A DNA stretch of 64,000 nucleotides from Citrus sinensis (lineage: Eukaryota > Streptophyta > Magnoliopsida > Sapindales > Rutaceae): the NCBI RefSeq assembly GCF_022201045.2, contig NC_068556.1:2706001-2770000 (forward strand), in the 5' to 3' direction. How positions within the stretch are numbered: the first letter of the stretch is position 1; each line of letters starts with the position of its first letter. A program made the translations under genes and the position numbers. Below the pieces are notes generated by a model. It was not told the origin of the DNA. It made no database searches and worked only from the letters and a program-made list of their open reading frames with translations. Below, piece by piece: positions 13,601 to 28,600 of the stretch.

Positions 13601-16600
13601 TTAAACAACTGACAAAAACTTAAAAGTACAGATGCAAATTTAAAATATCCACAACACATGATGGCCAACATAATTTTGCTTCTGTGTGGAAAAACATTAA
13701 ATTGAAGGTGGTTAGAATCTTTGGACATGCACTCCTCATAAAATCATTGTATATGGCTTAATCCCCACTATAGACCCTATAGATATTGATTTGAATGGGT
13801 AAAGGGAATAGAAATTGAAAAAATACTTTTTATTCTATTGTTTTCCATTTTTGTTTCCACATAGTTGAGTCAATTGATACCCTTTGATTGTATAGGTCAA
13901 TCCACCCTAAACATGCCTTGAATGCATTTCTTTTGGCAGGTCCAGAATGAACAAAATCATATGTCTTGATCGTATCTCATGCTTCCACCTCTTTCTCTCG
14001 GCTCTGTTTCTTGTTCTTATATATCTCATTCTCTCTACATCCTCTCTTCTATCTCTCTCTCCTTTTTTTTTTTGCGGTAATATCTTCACCCCTATTTCTA
14101 TTCTCCTTAACCGTATTTTTCTCTTTGACCTACATCACTCTCGCCATGTGTTGGCTCTTAGGATAGAGATTTATCTTCAATTTTGAAACCAAAAGACATC
14201 ACTCGTCTTGTGCGTGATCCATCCATCTTGTGTGAAGCAACTGTATCCAGTCATGCATAGCTTTCTACAGCTGAATTATCGACACAAGATACTTCATACT
14301 ATTCCGTGGTAGAGCATCTTTTGTGAAAGTTCTCCCATATCATGTCAATTTTTCTGGTCCAATACGTAAATGCACCATGTTCAACTCTAAATTAAGACAG
14401 AGGAGGGCATTATTAGAAACCACAATACCTTAGCATTTTCCAAATGTTTGATAGCCTCCTCCTGGGAAGAAGAGTTCATAAATAATTGAATACAGGAAAG
14501 TCCAGCAGCAACATGGTCCTTCTTAATTACCTGAACCGACAGAAAATTTGAAGTAAATCAATGACAAATATGGTAGAAATGGAGGGAAATAGTAGGATTC
14601 TAAAGCTCATATATAAGGTACATCAATATACTATGCTTCAACAGCGAAAAAAAATATAAAGCTTCATCTTTTCTTATTCCGGGTGATTTAATAAGAATAC
14701 TTCATCCATACCAGAAACTTGTATAGGTAATTGAAATGTTTATGAGTTTCACAATAGGTGCAAATGCGGGCAAGGGCTGCAGCAGTATGCTGATTAACAG
14801 CTACATCCTGTTCGTTGGTAGATGAGATTCTCATTGAAATCACTTCCTCCAAAATTGGCATTGCACCATAGCCAACGCACAACTCGCAAAGATCATCAAT
14901 GGTTCCATAATCCGTTGCCAGCGAATCTGGTCTTTGAGGGGACGAAGATGAAGTAACAACTCCCATCGTTGAAGGTTGAGGAGGTGGTGGAACAGCATTT
15001 GGAGGAAAAAACAACATGCAGGCATCGGTATAGTGACCATGCCTAAACATAAAACCAAGCAAGTGCTGACGAGCATACTGAAAATATCAGAAAAGAAAAA
15101 CCTGGTGAATAAACTATAACAATAAAAACTGGTGAATAAACTATAACAATAATTAAAAACGTAGAAGATTGGAGAGGAAAAGAGGGAAAAATAAAAGCCA
15201 TGTGGCATGCAGGGTCTCGCGACTTAAAACCAACTAAAAATAAAAATTTGTAATCAGAAGATGAAAACATTGAAAAGAACAATTTGCAATTAACAAACAA
15301 GATCCTAGATACCAGGTAAAATATACCAAAAAAGCATTTTCAATATGCAAATCAGCGGTAGAATCTTTCAAATATGTATGTGTTTCAATGCAATGAAATA
15401 TCAGTTCCCTTTAGCTAATCATTTAGCATGCTGACCAGCAATGCTTGTACACATTCAATTTGACACTTCTATAATTTTGCATCATAACAAGTTCATTAAT
15501 TACCTTCCTAATAATTACGGTAATGTGATCATAATTTGGTGTAATTCAGACTCATACTACCATCCAGCCCTCAATGAAGAAAAAGTTCCTAGTTTACTAT
15601 TGGAGTGGCGGTGGGTATGGGTGTACATGTTCAAAAACAAAAATTCATAGTTAGTTAAGTAACACTTGGTTATGCCAGAAGAATCTGCAAAAAAGTGTAA
15701 TATTAGAAAACATGCTCTAGCAAATAAAAAGAAGTTCAGCTTACTTCTTGCAAATAGTTGACACACTCAATGTATCTAACACTCTCGAGGTTGCTGCGAG
15801 GTCCATCTTCAAAATCAGAACCATATGTGGAATTATTATTTGCAGATTCTTGAGAGCGCCTGGATCTCTCTGAACGTGGAAATGTAGACGGCATGTAAAG
15901 AACATTAAGATATGAATCCGCAGAAAGAGAATCATCCAATATTGTAGGAGCACTTTTGGCCAAGTGCTCGTACCTGAAATATAAGTTATGTTAAACAGAT
16001 TCATAATAAAAGAGAAGCACGCAGCGGTATGGTTTTACTTCTTTCCTCCCTTACCTTCTTTCTACAAGAAAGTCCTCATCAGAATGAACAAATATGTGCT
16101 CAAATATAAAGAAAAAAACATGGTATTTTCAACAACCATATCTGGTTTTAACTGTTTTTTAGTCTCTTTTTTTTTTTCTAAAATTCTGAAGGTTCGCTCA
16201 TATACATTCTATTATTCTAAGCATGCATTAACACTAATTCAAGGACAAAATTGCATAAAACCAGCTATATAGTATATATACATTTCCCTTTCCCTTGATC
16301 CCGTAAATCCACATACCTTTCTATAATCATCCAGTTCTAAACTCGGGACTACTGCTGAACCCTACAAACAAAGTAATTTCTACCTCTCTACAACCACCGA
16401 GCTCTAAACTGGAGACTACAGCCGAACCCCTACCCAGGTAGTCAAGAAACTCATGGGACATAAATATCTCAGGTAGGTAGCCACAAGGGGTGTTGTTGTC
16501 TCCAAGGGGTCTTTTACCACTCAACTAAAACCCCTAGGATTAAACAGCAATGGCATATTATTTTCCATATTAAATCAAATTGTACCATATTATTGACAGC

Positions 16601-19600
16601 ACAAAAACTAGACTCATAAACATCACACTGCCCCAAGGTCACATCAGGATCAACAGATCAAAGAGAGATGCAGACATTGTATAAAATCTTCAAACATTGG
16701 CTGGATTTAAGTCTTTAGACAATATTTGCCCAATTTCTAGTTCATTAGCAATCATAATACAATTGTAATACGGAGATAAATGTAGGGATTTTGAGTTTTA
16801 TGCTGCAAGCCATCTTACATGGAACGAACAGCTGAAACATCAACAGGCGGACCGCCTTCAATGGTATTGATGATCTCCAGGATAATAAGTGCAGGATCAC
16901 CCTTATATAATTGAAGAGCTTGCCTTCAAACAATCAAATAAGCAATAAGACCAGTCAGCACACCAAATGATTGCGGGATGAGAGAGCAAAACTTTCTATT
17001 CCGGTATTAATCTTAAAAACTGTAAAATTTAAGGTATGCAAGTATTCAACTTACTTAAATTTAACACGAGCTTGCGCGTAGTGTTCCATCCGAATCAAAG
17101 CATGGCCCCATGCATTCCAAACCGGGAAAACATCAATCTGAGAGAAGTCCCAATTAAATATACACTCAAATGTCCAACTGAAAAATGGCATTTATTACTA
17201 CAATATCTGGCTTTCATATTTTACCTTACACTTCCTGCAAGTATAAACAGCCATGCTATACCGTTCATCAACAATTAGCCGGTCACGAAGACGAGCAGAC
17301 GACTCTTTATCAGCAATATCGTCAAGTGATGCAGCGATTCCAGATCCTAAAAGGCTCTGAAGCAGCTCAGCGCGCCCTAGCCAAACATCTGCCAGTGACA
17401 TAACTTCAGATAGCTCATCGGTGGACTGACTACCAACACTGGAGCTACCAGCATCAGAGGAAGCATCATCAGCATCCCTACCCCTTTCAGAATTACTGGA
17501 GAAGTCACCAACCCCAGCAAGCTTTCTGAGCAGGGATTTAGCATAAAGTAAGCCCTACACGTGCAACATAAGACTTATTACAGCAATTTGCAGTGCCAAC
17601 AAAACTGCATACTCCATACCCATTGAATTGAACATTAAGCAAAATTGCATCCATTGCCTTTGTTGATGGTACACTTTTAAACAACTGGCATAGACTACAA
17701 CTGTAGAAAACAATCTGCTCCCACTCAAACACGGGGCGTAACAGAGGTAGCATACCTGTACAAGTGTTTCCGTGACATGATATGCTCGACCGATTGTTTC
17801 AACAGATGCATTCTCAGGCAACTGCTGGGAGCTCAAAACCTTCTTCATCTGATTAATACACAAGTCTAGGGCGCTTTTTGCAGACACTAACTCATCAGAA
17901 CACAAAGAAAGCAGAGCCTGGAGACAAAAACTGAAACCTTCATCAGAGGCATGTAGACTCATAATCATTAATTAGAAATTGAACTATCAGAAATGCTCAA
18001 ATCACCAAATGAACATGAAATATGACACAAGTCGCACTTATATGAAAACAATCTGCATAAGCTCTAAGTACAAGCAAAGCCAGCATATTTCCATACAAAG
18101 TACATCATTACATTCGGAAAACCTCTAAATGCCAAGAAGAAGACGAAATTCAGGTATTAAGTTTTTACACATTCACATCCTAACTTGAAACTTTGTACAA
18201 GTTGTCACAAAAATTAATGATATATCTCATATTTATAGAAATTCAAAGTGAAGCACAGGCACATGTTAACACTGGTAATCCAGAACTAATAGTACACACA
18301 AAAAGTGGAAAAACCATAAACAAGAATCCTACAGTTAACATGATTCTGTTTGAACTCATAGAAATCAATTTTTCATTTTCCATACAATAAAAAAGCACCT
18401 ATAACCACCAAGTAGAGTGACACTCCGCAAAAGCTATTTTCATGGTCATTGGCAACCCACCGGCAACAGTGGCAGTAGCATACATCAACTATTACACCAC
18501 AGTGACTATAATTGAAATATATTTAGCAAAACATGTTATCCTGCTGCACCAGCATACCTTGAAGAGAATAATGTCAGGGGCACTTGCATATCGGTGAGCT
18601 GCACGGATAGACTCATCCTTACTAGCATCGCCTGTTAGCATCCATTCTTCAGCAATAGAAACAGGAGGAAGCCGTTCTTGCCCATCTGCAGAGGATGAAG
18701 GGACCCGATCTTCTTGAATTCCAGCCATCGCCTCCCAAGCAACTTTTTCAGATGCTGTCAATCCAGAACTCTTTCTTTTTCGGTACACATCTTTTGGAGC
18801 AACCTTATCTCCAGTATTCCGAGGAGCCCAAGAAAAAGCTCTACGTGCTTCCTTTTGCAAGTTACTTAGACTGCTAGTGAAAGACGACCTTCCAGTGGTT
18901 CTCATTTTTTGCTTTGGTCTTGTTCCTGAAACAGATATTCGAGGTTCTCTGGCAGGAGAGCTAATACTGACAGCTATTGCTTTAGCAGCATATGCTACAA
19001 TCACACTGTTGTCCCTCAATGAAGGAAAATCTTTGAGGATCTGTTGAAAAATCATCCAAGTGTCACCATAAAACAAATTAAATAAAAAAGCACTAAGACG
19101 AACAAAAAAATAAGGCAAAAGCTCTTATATATGAATGGTAAATGAGAAGCCAAGACCCCAAGCATTAGGCCACGGAATCTCTAATGAACAAAAAGAATAC
19201 AGAGTTGTTTGGATTGAGTTAGGTGCCAGCAAAAACATAATCTAGAATCTCAAGTAAAGATTATGTTTTTGTCTGAAACCAATATGAAAAAAAAAGGAAG
19301 AACACGGTACCTGAGAAGCAGATTGCAGTTGTTTCCTCATCAGAAGAACCTCTACTATCAAACGTGGGTGCTCATGCAGAGAGGAACACCTTTGCTGCCA
19401 TGGCAGTGGCAAGGCAGCCAGAACACGGAGACCTAATGCCCATGAGTTAAGTCGCGAAATCTCATCATCCGACAGATTGCCATCTCTTCGTTTCAGAAAA
19501 AAGTGAACCTTTACAACAATAAGACAAGAAAATTAAACTGAAGAAAGTTCCAAGATTCAAATACCAAAAGTCATGCATTCCAGTCAACTTCAACAAAAGA

Positions 19601-22600
19601 AGGCAACAAGAACAATTAATTACAAGGAGTTGCTTGGATCGAAGGTTGGGTAATAGCTGCATTGCTCCCATAGCAACTGGAAGAGCATCATTAGAGTCAC
19701 GTAGAGAAGATAGGAAACGTGAAGCTTCTGTAGGACCTCCACCATTGAGAGGATCAGCTGTGAGAAGCTTCACAAGTTGCCTGCCCTGCAGTTCTCTCCT
19801 CAACTCTATTGATAATCCTGCACTTTCAGCTACCTCTAGAGCAGCAGAAACAGCTCCTTTCTCGGCTAACCTAAGTGCCAAGCCCTCAGGATCTTCCTTA
19901 CAGTCTGCTTCAACCTGAAATATGCAGGCATTTTTTATGGGTGTGGGGGGGGGGGGGGGGGGGGGAGGGAATAACAGTTAGAAACACAGCATCAAGAATG
20001 GTTAATAGCAAAAAGGTCAGAACTATTTTTCTTCTTCAATCAAGAGTTGCTCAATTTAGTGCAGAAAGAGCAAGAACTGTAACCTCTTGCCAGCTACTAT
20101 AGTGATCGTCTGCACTTAATATATGGCTGTATCTCTGCAAAGCTTGTCTCATTTGCAAGACCTAAATATCACCAAGAATGACATCATTGATGGAAATTAT
20201 TAAAGGCTTATTTAGTAATATTAGGTAAAAAGGTAAATCATGTCCAAGCAGAAAAAACCAAGAGAATGAATTCCAGTATTGAAGAAACTCCAGACAAGTA
20301 CAAACCAAATCCAGTACCTCATTTCTTAATGGATCACTTTGAGGCAGGTGGCAGCTGCACATGGTGAGAACATCCAGAGCAGCATCAAGTTCCCATCGGT
20401 GTACATATCTGGAACAAGATTTTCAAAATTTGAGTATAGGGTCCAGCGTTCAAGGAACAATAGTAGTAATTCTATATGGATTATATCCTTAGCATGAAAA
20501 AACAAATACAAAGGGGCTGTAAAAATGTGATGCAGAGAAACAGGAGAATGCTTATAGACAACATAAAAAGATGTATTACTTAGAACGGGATTTCGCTGAG
20601 AACCTTCCCAGTCTAGAATAATTACCGGTGGCCATACTTTTAAGGATTGATGGGAAAAAAAAAAGCTTTAGCCATACTGGGGTAATAATGAATTCTAGAG
20701 CCAATATTTCTTAAGAAATTAGAAAAATGGGTTACTCCAGATATGAAAAACTGCACTGGAAAAGTGCTAATGATACAACAGCCTAATATATTTCGCTTGG
20801 AAATTTACAACTATCTAACATATTTAAGTTTCAGAACATATTATAATATTTGAAAATAACTTCTATTATTTTTATTTACCTGAGTGCAAGTCGGGCAGCC
20901 AGTTGCTTATCCTTCAATCGCAGGCAATACTGCCAACTATTGCTCCAGATACCATGGCCTCCATACCCTTGAGGCTGTCCAGAGATTGAATGGTTTTCCT
21001 CACCACGTTCAATGAGAAGCTGAAGTAATTGATCAGAGGCTCCATTTCGTAGAAAGCGATCCGAAAGTGCAAGCGCATCCATTAGTTTTCCTTCATTCAT
21101 CAATCTGATTCAAGACAATATGTGGCAATAAGCGAAAGGATAACACTGGTCACCACATGATGAAAAATCCCAATCACAATGCTTAATCCAAAACCTGACC
21201 TCAAATATTTAAAGAGGAAATAGAAGGGAAAGAATAAAAGAAGTGTAGCTTTTGTCTTCTTTGTGATTTTAGGTGAGTAATTCACTTATCATCAGGAATT
21301 CCCAAATAAAAGACCCCAACAAATAGAGAGCACATTTAGAAGACAACCAAAAAGTTAGAAACTAACGAAAAGATGAGAATAAAAGTGTGCACAGTTTGTC
21401 CATTTTCTTTTTCATCATTAGGATGCCTTCATTCCAGTCTTTTAACAGGATTACTAACATGTTACCATACATGAAAATTTGTTCTCAATGTCAGTATCAG
21501 ATGACCAGAATCAGCAGCTAGAAAAACTAAGACAACTATCAAAGGAAATAATGCACTTGAGCAAGAATGAATGACAAGTACCGCTCCACAGTTTTCTCAT
21601 AAGGGTCTTCATTTTTCCAATCGAAAGAAAGGAAAACTGCTGAACCATTTTCTGCATTCTCAGATTTGAAGGAGTCATGCCAAGGGTCAGAAGTTACACC
21701 ACCTTGGCCACTGAGGTCCACCATTGATGATGAAATGTTAGCTTTACCAACAATGTCATCAACATCTGATTCACTATCAGTGTCATTCTCACGAAGTCTC
21801 TTGATAGCAGCTCTTACTTCATGTTTAACATCATCAGCCCTTTCCTCAGCTGTTACAGCAAACTCTGAAACTCGATGAAGATTGGTTTGCATTTGTATCC
21901 ATCGATTTAAAGTTGGAAACCTATTCAACAGAGAAGATATAAAAAATATAAAAGAGAGGTAAAACTACAAGATCTTGATGTCAGCTGAATATAGCATTTC
22001 AATTAACTTCTCAATGGCACCTCAGTTACCTTTCAGATTGATCAAGAGCAAACTCATAAAATAAACGGTCGGCATCAGGTGCCTGCAGTTCTTCATCATT
22101 CAATGAGCTAGATATAGTCGAGTCACAGCCACTGTATAATATGCTGCTACCGAAAACACATGCTAAGACAGCCCTAACAGGGGATATTTTGACCAAATGT
22201 TTTACAATATCTAACTGTAGAGGGTACAAAGGAACTCCAGGTGTTGCTGAAGAACGTCTGTAACAAGTGGGCTTAGCTTCTTTAGAAGATGGGATAAGTA
22301 CTTTCTTCTCAGAGAAACTACTAGGGCAGGAAGGAATGACAGGAATGCAAGCCCATCCATGGCCAGACCTTGGAGGATAAACTGGAGGTACACATGCTGA
22401 GATCACTTCATGTACAAAATCAGCAGACATAATTTCAGCCACCTTTCCAGCTGCATCAGTGCTGCCTCTATCAAAAACTAGACGAGTTAAAAGCTGCAAA
22501 TAACAAAAGCAAAATCTTTGTAATCCCATGTAAAAGAAATTAAGCTAATTCCACAATGCAATGACTTATTGTCATTTAACAAGACCAGCATTTATTCAAA

Positions 22601-25600
22601 TACTAGGAATGCTATTTCCCAAAATTTCCTTCTGCAGGTTCATTAAACATGCAGTAATCAACCATAGGAACTTCAACAATAAAAGTCCAACGAAAAAAAA
22701 GACTATGAACTTTTCTTGCATAAAAATTTGATATGAGATAGATGGAAAAACATACATAGCCATCAACTTTACATGCAGAAAAAATGTGCTACAGCACAGA
22801 AATTAGAGTTCTTACGTCTTTTGGCCATTCATACACAAGTGAGAAAAAGTTGAAATCATGAGTTGTATCAGTTCCATCAACTATGTCTCCAATTGCAGCA
22901 ATATGAAGAATAAATTGTGATAGATAAGTGGTGGGCTTTGCACTTAATGGACCAAACAATCTCTTTCCCATATCCTTCATATCGTATCCATCAGACTGCA
23001 CATTTGTGTCTCCAGTTTCTGAGCTTAATGCTCTTTGTTTAACAGGTTTTAGCCCAAGCCCAAGAACACCATCCTTGTCAAAGTGCAACAGCACTTTTTG
23101 TTCGGTATATGAACCATCCCCTTTACTGAAATTCGGTTCTGTTTCTTCATCAGAAATAGCTCTTGCTAGATTATGAAGCTTACCTAAAATTTCACAGGAA
23201 AACGTGTGTTACAGGCACAAACACATACTTTCTGAAGTACTACTTCTACAAGAAAAATAATGATGGGTCAAGACTGTTAATTTACCACTTGACCAAAAAG
23301 TTTAAACTAATAGGTAAGAGCACAACGATAATATTAAGCTCTAATGGATGCCCTCATGTGCATGACCAATCCCAAAGGGACTTGTCACATGGACCAAGGC
23401 CAAGCCAAGACACAAGATAAAAAAAAGATCATAGAGACACAAAACATAGAAACAAATAAAAATGTAAATCACGTGAGGGAAGGATTCAAATACAATATCT
23501 ATTGGTCAAACTAAATCTGATTCCATGTTACATACCAGTTGATGCAAAAGCTTAAACTGATAGGTAAGGGCCTAACAATAACATGCTCTAGAATGACAAC
23601 AACTTTGTATGTGAAGAATGAAAACAAACAAACTTACCACTCAGAAACTGACGCTTGCCCTTGTGAGCATCTTCAATCATCTGATGTAACATGGCAAGAG
23701 CACGTTCCCGCTGCCCCTGTCGATGGGACTCCTTAGTCGATGAAATGATGATCTCCCCGGCCAGAATGGCCTGAAGGGGTGATGGATTATCCTGGAGGAA
23801 CAGATTATGCAGCAGGATCAACAACACCCATTATTTGATAATAAAGCTTATTAATACTTATTATGGACCCCCAATAGACAGATATTAGGATCAAGAGTAA
23901 TGTTTTCTTGTATTTTCACTAAGAAAACAGAAGGAAAGCCAGCATACAGATAGCAGTTAATAATTTGATTTCTTCAGCATGGGCACATGAAAATGAGAGA
24001 CGAAAAGGTACCTAATACCAAATCAATTTTACTACAAAAATATGTTCTGTAAAGCCACAAATTTTCAAGAAATCAATTAGTTTCTCAATGTGGAAAGAAT
24101 AATTCAAAATATTTCAAATTCCAATAATAATTCAAAAAAATTCATATTGCAATTTTTCTTGCTTCTTGATAAGGTAGCATTTTCACAAATGATTTTATGC
24201 TATACTATGATATTCTCTATACAGGAAAGAATATCTTAGATCTGGAAGAAATCACTTTAGCTACTCCTAGAGATTAAAGGTTTTCACTTCAGCTTCATCT
24301 TGTTTATCCAAGAAAAGAAATTAGAAGCTTGAGACAAAGGTGAGACCATGCACGAAGAAACACATGCTAAGCCTAGCTTGATGCTATCATAGAGAATCAT
24401 TAATAATTACTTTCAAGCAAAGTCAGACTAAAATCCCCAGCAACAAGGAGTTCTAATCCATCAAATGATATAGTAAATTTTACCTGTTCCAAGAATTCAT
24501 GCAAACGCTTGAGGACACGACGAGCGGCAGAAATAACAGCTACTTCACGGATCTGATCCCAGTAAGAAGACCCTATCTTTGGAGAAGCTCCTGGATATAT
24601 CTCAGATAGCATAATCTGAGCCTGCAGATATTACAAGTGCATGCACAGTGTGACATCAGGACACTGTTAGCCATTTACAAAATAGGAGAACAAGGATGAA
24701 ACCAGAGAAAAAGAGGAATAACAGATAATTACAAAATAAATGCATAGAAAATTAAAAAGCTTAGTTTCCTTGAAGCAGTTGCAGAGAGTAAAAGGATTTT
24801 TCTTTTCTTCTTCATGTTTATAACTTACAGGATCATTACTGCAAGGATGACTTGTGCCCTATGGTCTGGAGTTCTTTAAAAGTTAAATTCTATTTAATAA
24901 AGGAGCATTGCTTCTTTTAGAGAGCACAGAATATGAGTGCGATGGGAACATTGATCACATAGATGGTAAAAAGAATGTTGTGTTCGCTTCAATCAGCACC
25001 AAAGTAACATCAGAAGCTTAAGGAACTGGAATTTCCAAGATCAAAAAAAAAAAAAAAAAAGCGGGGAAGCAGCTGTTATAGTTTTGGTTTTGCAACTAGA
25101 CACTGCAAAAATATTGAAAAAACAATAAAAGAAATATGATCAGGAGAAAAGGAATGCCATGCATGGAATTAATACACAACAAATACAAATAGATAGTAGC
25201 GCATTGCCTGATCCAGAAGCTGCACGGACATATTGGCACACCTTGCAGAAGTTGCAGCAACATCAATGCAAAGAAGAATCTGAAAGGATACAGAAGCACA
25301 TTAGTATTCACTGACTTTGGGCCAAAATGAGGAATCAAGAGTCCATCCTCAGCACTCACTGCAGCCAAGGAACCTAATTGAGAGCGTAACGAGGAAAAGT
25401 CCAGATCTTGTATTGCAGAAGTCCCATCAGCAGCACGTGACACTGCATCTTCTACCTAGAAAGAAACAAACCATATTAACCTTACATGATCAATAAGAAC
25501 ACTAAAGGTAAAAAAATTTAAGCCTTTTCTTGAGATTACCTCAGCAAGGCAAGTAGAAAACAATACCAAAGAAAATTTTTTAATTCAGAACCAGATATCA

Positions 25601-28600
25601 CTAAGTATTATGCACCTCAAAAACGATAAACTAGTTTTGGAGACAAATTATCTCAACATACAAACCTATGAAATCTGATAGAAGACTACATGTGCAACAA
25701 ACTACTACAGTATGTTAAATATATGCAAAACACTGCAGCAAATTGATATGCCGCAAATTTCTATATCAATTCCTCTACTCACAAATGCATTAGAACAAAA
25801 ACTAAATTTAATTTAAAATGCAATGCTAGATTATACTATACCTGTTGAGTAACCACTAATCCAAAAAATCTAATGTAATACAAAAGGACCAACAATAGTA
25901 TTCAAATTCTAACACATCTCCTCACATGCTTGGTGGAATTTTTAATTAATACACTTGCCCTGTAGGTCAAAATACAAATGCGAACGCATAAATTAGAGGA
26001 AGCTTCGGGATTTGAACCAGAGACCTCTAAATAAAAATAGCTCTACCGTCATGTTTGGCAGATGTTAACCTCATAATTTGAGCTAATTAGAAAAAGGCCA
26101 ATGGAATTTACAAGAGACACAATAAAAACCATTAAAAAGTTGAAAAACCTAAGCAGCTAATGTAGAAAGCTGTTCATCAGTAAAATATAAACAAAATTAT
26201 CAAACCAAAGAAATATGAAGAAGTAAATGACAATCTGGATCGTACAGACACTCTTCTGAAGGTACTATCCACCCATTCAGCTAATTCAAGGGTTGCTCTA
26301 TCTTCTGCAGATAATGAAAATCGATGTACAGCCTCTTCCCCAATGTCATATTTTGCTCTTTGCATGCAGCTGAAAAATTAAATAACATCAAAATACAGAT
26401 GCATCAATTTCACTAAGAAATCTGAGAAAACAAAAGGTGCCTGCAAAAATATTAAATGACATATCCTTTGTTATTTCTTTACATGCATGCAGCATCTATA
26501 GCGGTGAAGCTGGTATGTCAACAGGCACAGCCCTATTTATTTATTTATTTTTTCAAAATCTTAAAGAAACTGCGAAGCTTATTAACGATGAAAAATTAGT
26601 ACACTGTAATGTGGAGCTATCCATAATTATGCAAAAAGCTCTAGGGAGAGGAAACAAAAGCTATACATTCTGAAAGCTGTAATATATAAAGAACATCTAT
26701 CCACGCCCGTAAAAGGCTGGACCAGCCTATACAATGTCATCCCAAATCCCCTTTTCAATTGAAATGAATGAAGAAAAATGAGGAATCTAGGAACTCCCTT
26801 GTGATACAAACCCAAAGCAAAGCTAAGAGATGGACTCTATCCCACAAGCCTTCAATATATGTCCCCTCGTTTCTCCTCAAAATTTTCTTGCTTGTTAACT
26901 AGAGACGTGAAAATTGAAGCCCTAAATAACAAGCAACACTCTTCGTTCATTTCTCAAAGACCTATGTGCTGACAGAGCTCTGCAAGACATTCTTGCCACT
27001 TTCAAGTTTCAAAGTTAATCATAATTCTATCCACTGTCGACTTCTAATGCTAGGACACAAACAGAGATTTTTTATATCTGCAAAAGCTAACCAGATAATT
27101 TAAAACATAGAGAAAGGAAAAAAACAATGAACTAATGAATAGAAATTGAACTTCACTCCACGAGTTGGAAACGGCATCATTTATTGATGCTAGCGTTGAC
27201 AAAGATTGAGATAAAAAGCTGACCAGGCACTTTAACAGACCCTACCACAAAAAGCCAGCAAGCAAGAGTTGTGCCGGATTAAACAGAAAATGAAAATCCT
27301 GTTTCCCTTTTTTCAATTGCATTGGATGGAAACAACCCCCACAAATGTGTGTAGGGTTCATCACTCCATCGCAGGAAATCATAATTGTTGTCCGATGTGT
27401 GTTAATACTATTGTTCTGTTCACTAGGATTGATTTAAAAGTACCAAAGACTAGCACTCTGCTCCGGCAGAAGCAACACTAGGTAATGGCTAAAATCTATT
27501 CAAGCATAAAGGCAAACAACGGACGCCTATGTTTTAAAAGACACAGAAATACACACTTCTAGTGTATATTCTTGTTAAGAGGATGATTATTAAATACACA
27601 ACTGCATAAAATATCAGAATTACATTAACTAACAGAATCCATGCAAATAAAAAAGAGAGAAAAAACTGATTGTTACAGCACTGATAAAGTTTCAGAAAAT
27701 AAGTAATCAAACATACAGGTTCAGTAGCTTGGATGGGGCTGCCCGTAGCACAGTCAGTGCTTCCTTCCAACTCCACTGACGGTCAGATAATGGAAAAAGA
27801 CGCTGCAAAATAGATAGTCGCCATTCCCAATCTTCAATGAAACGCTTAGCAATTGAGATTCTCCATTCTAATGCCTGCCTTCCGCTGATACTTATGCCAG
27901 CAGTCAGTGCACACTTTTCTTCAGCCATGGCTGGTGGAAGATTGTGGTGCAGTATATCAAGTAGCAATCCTGAGAAAGATACAACCAATTTGTTTCCTCC
28001 TTCATATGTACTGAGATCAGAATCTTCCCAGGCACATGCAGAGGATGATTTGGAATAGCTTTCCAGTGAACCACATTGTGTCAAATTGAGGGAGATATCA
28101 TCCATATGTAAAAGCGAAATTATAACATTCACCATGAATATCTGCATCAGTGAATAGAATGAACATTATGTAAAAAATGTAAATAAGAAACAAAAAGAAA
28201 TTACATTTAAATACTTAATTCATTAGTAGCATTAAGATACGAGGAAGAAAAAAAGTTACGCCAAGTAAACTTCAAGGACAGCTGCATAGACCCATGTATT
28301 ATATTATTAGGATGGTGAGTAAAATTTGTAGAGAAGTTCATCCATTGATAATATTCTAAGCAAACAACTAACAGAAACAAAGTGGATCACTCTTGCCAGG
28401 GAAAAGTCATTATTGCATGATTGTGATGTTCATAAACTGAAATGGTCATGTTACAATAAATAAACAGAACCAAAGCCTCAGCAAACAACAACACAAAAAG
28501 GAAATGAAGACCACATTTGACCTTGCGTGGAATACTTGCTATAGCTTCCAAATGATTCCTTAGGTCTTTCAAATGGCATAAAGCCACTTGGTGACGACTT

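Noticed and set aside
26008-26018. B-box-like GGTTCAAATCC taken as a tRNA gene
   Set aside because: No acceptor, D or anticodon stems can be formed around it; it is kept only as a SINE-like head.
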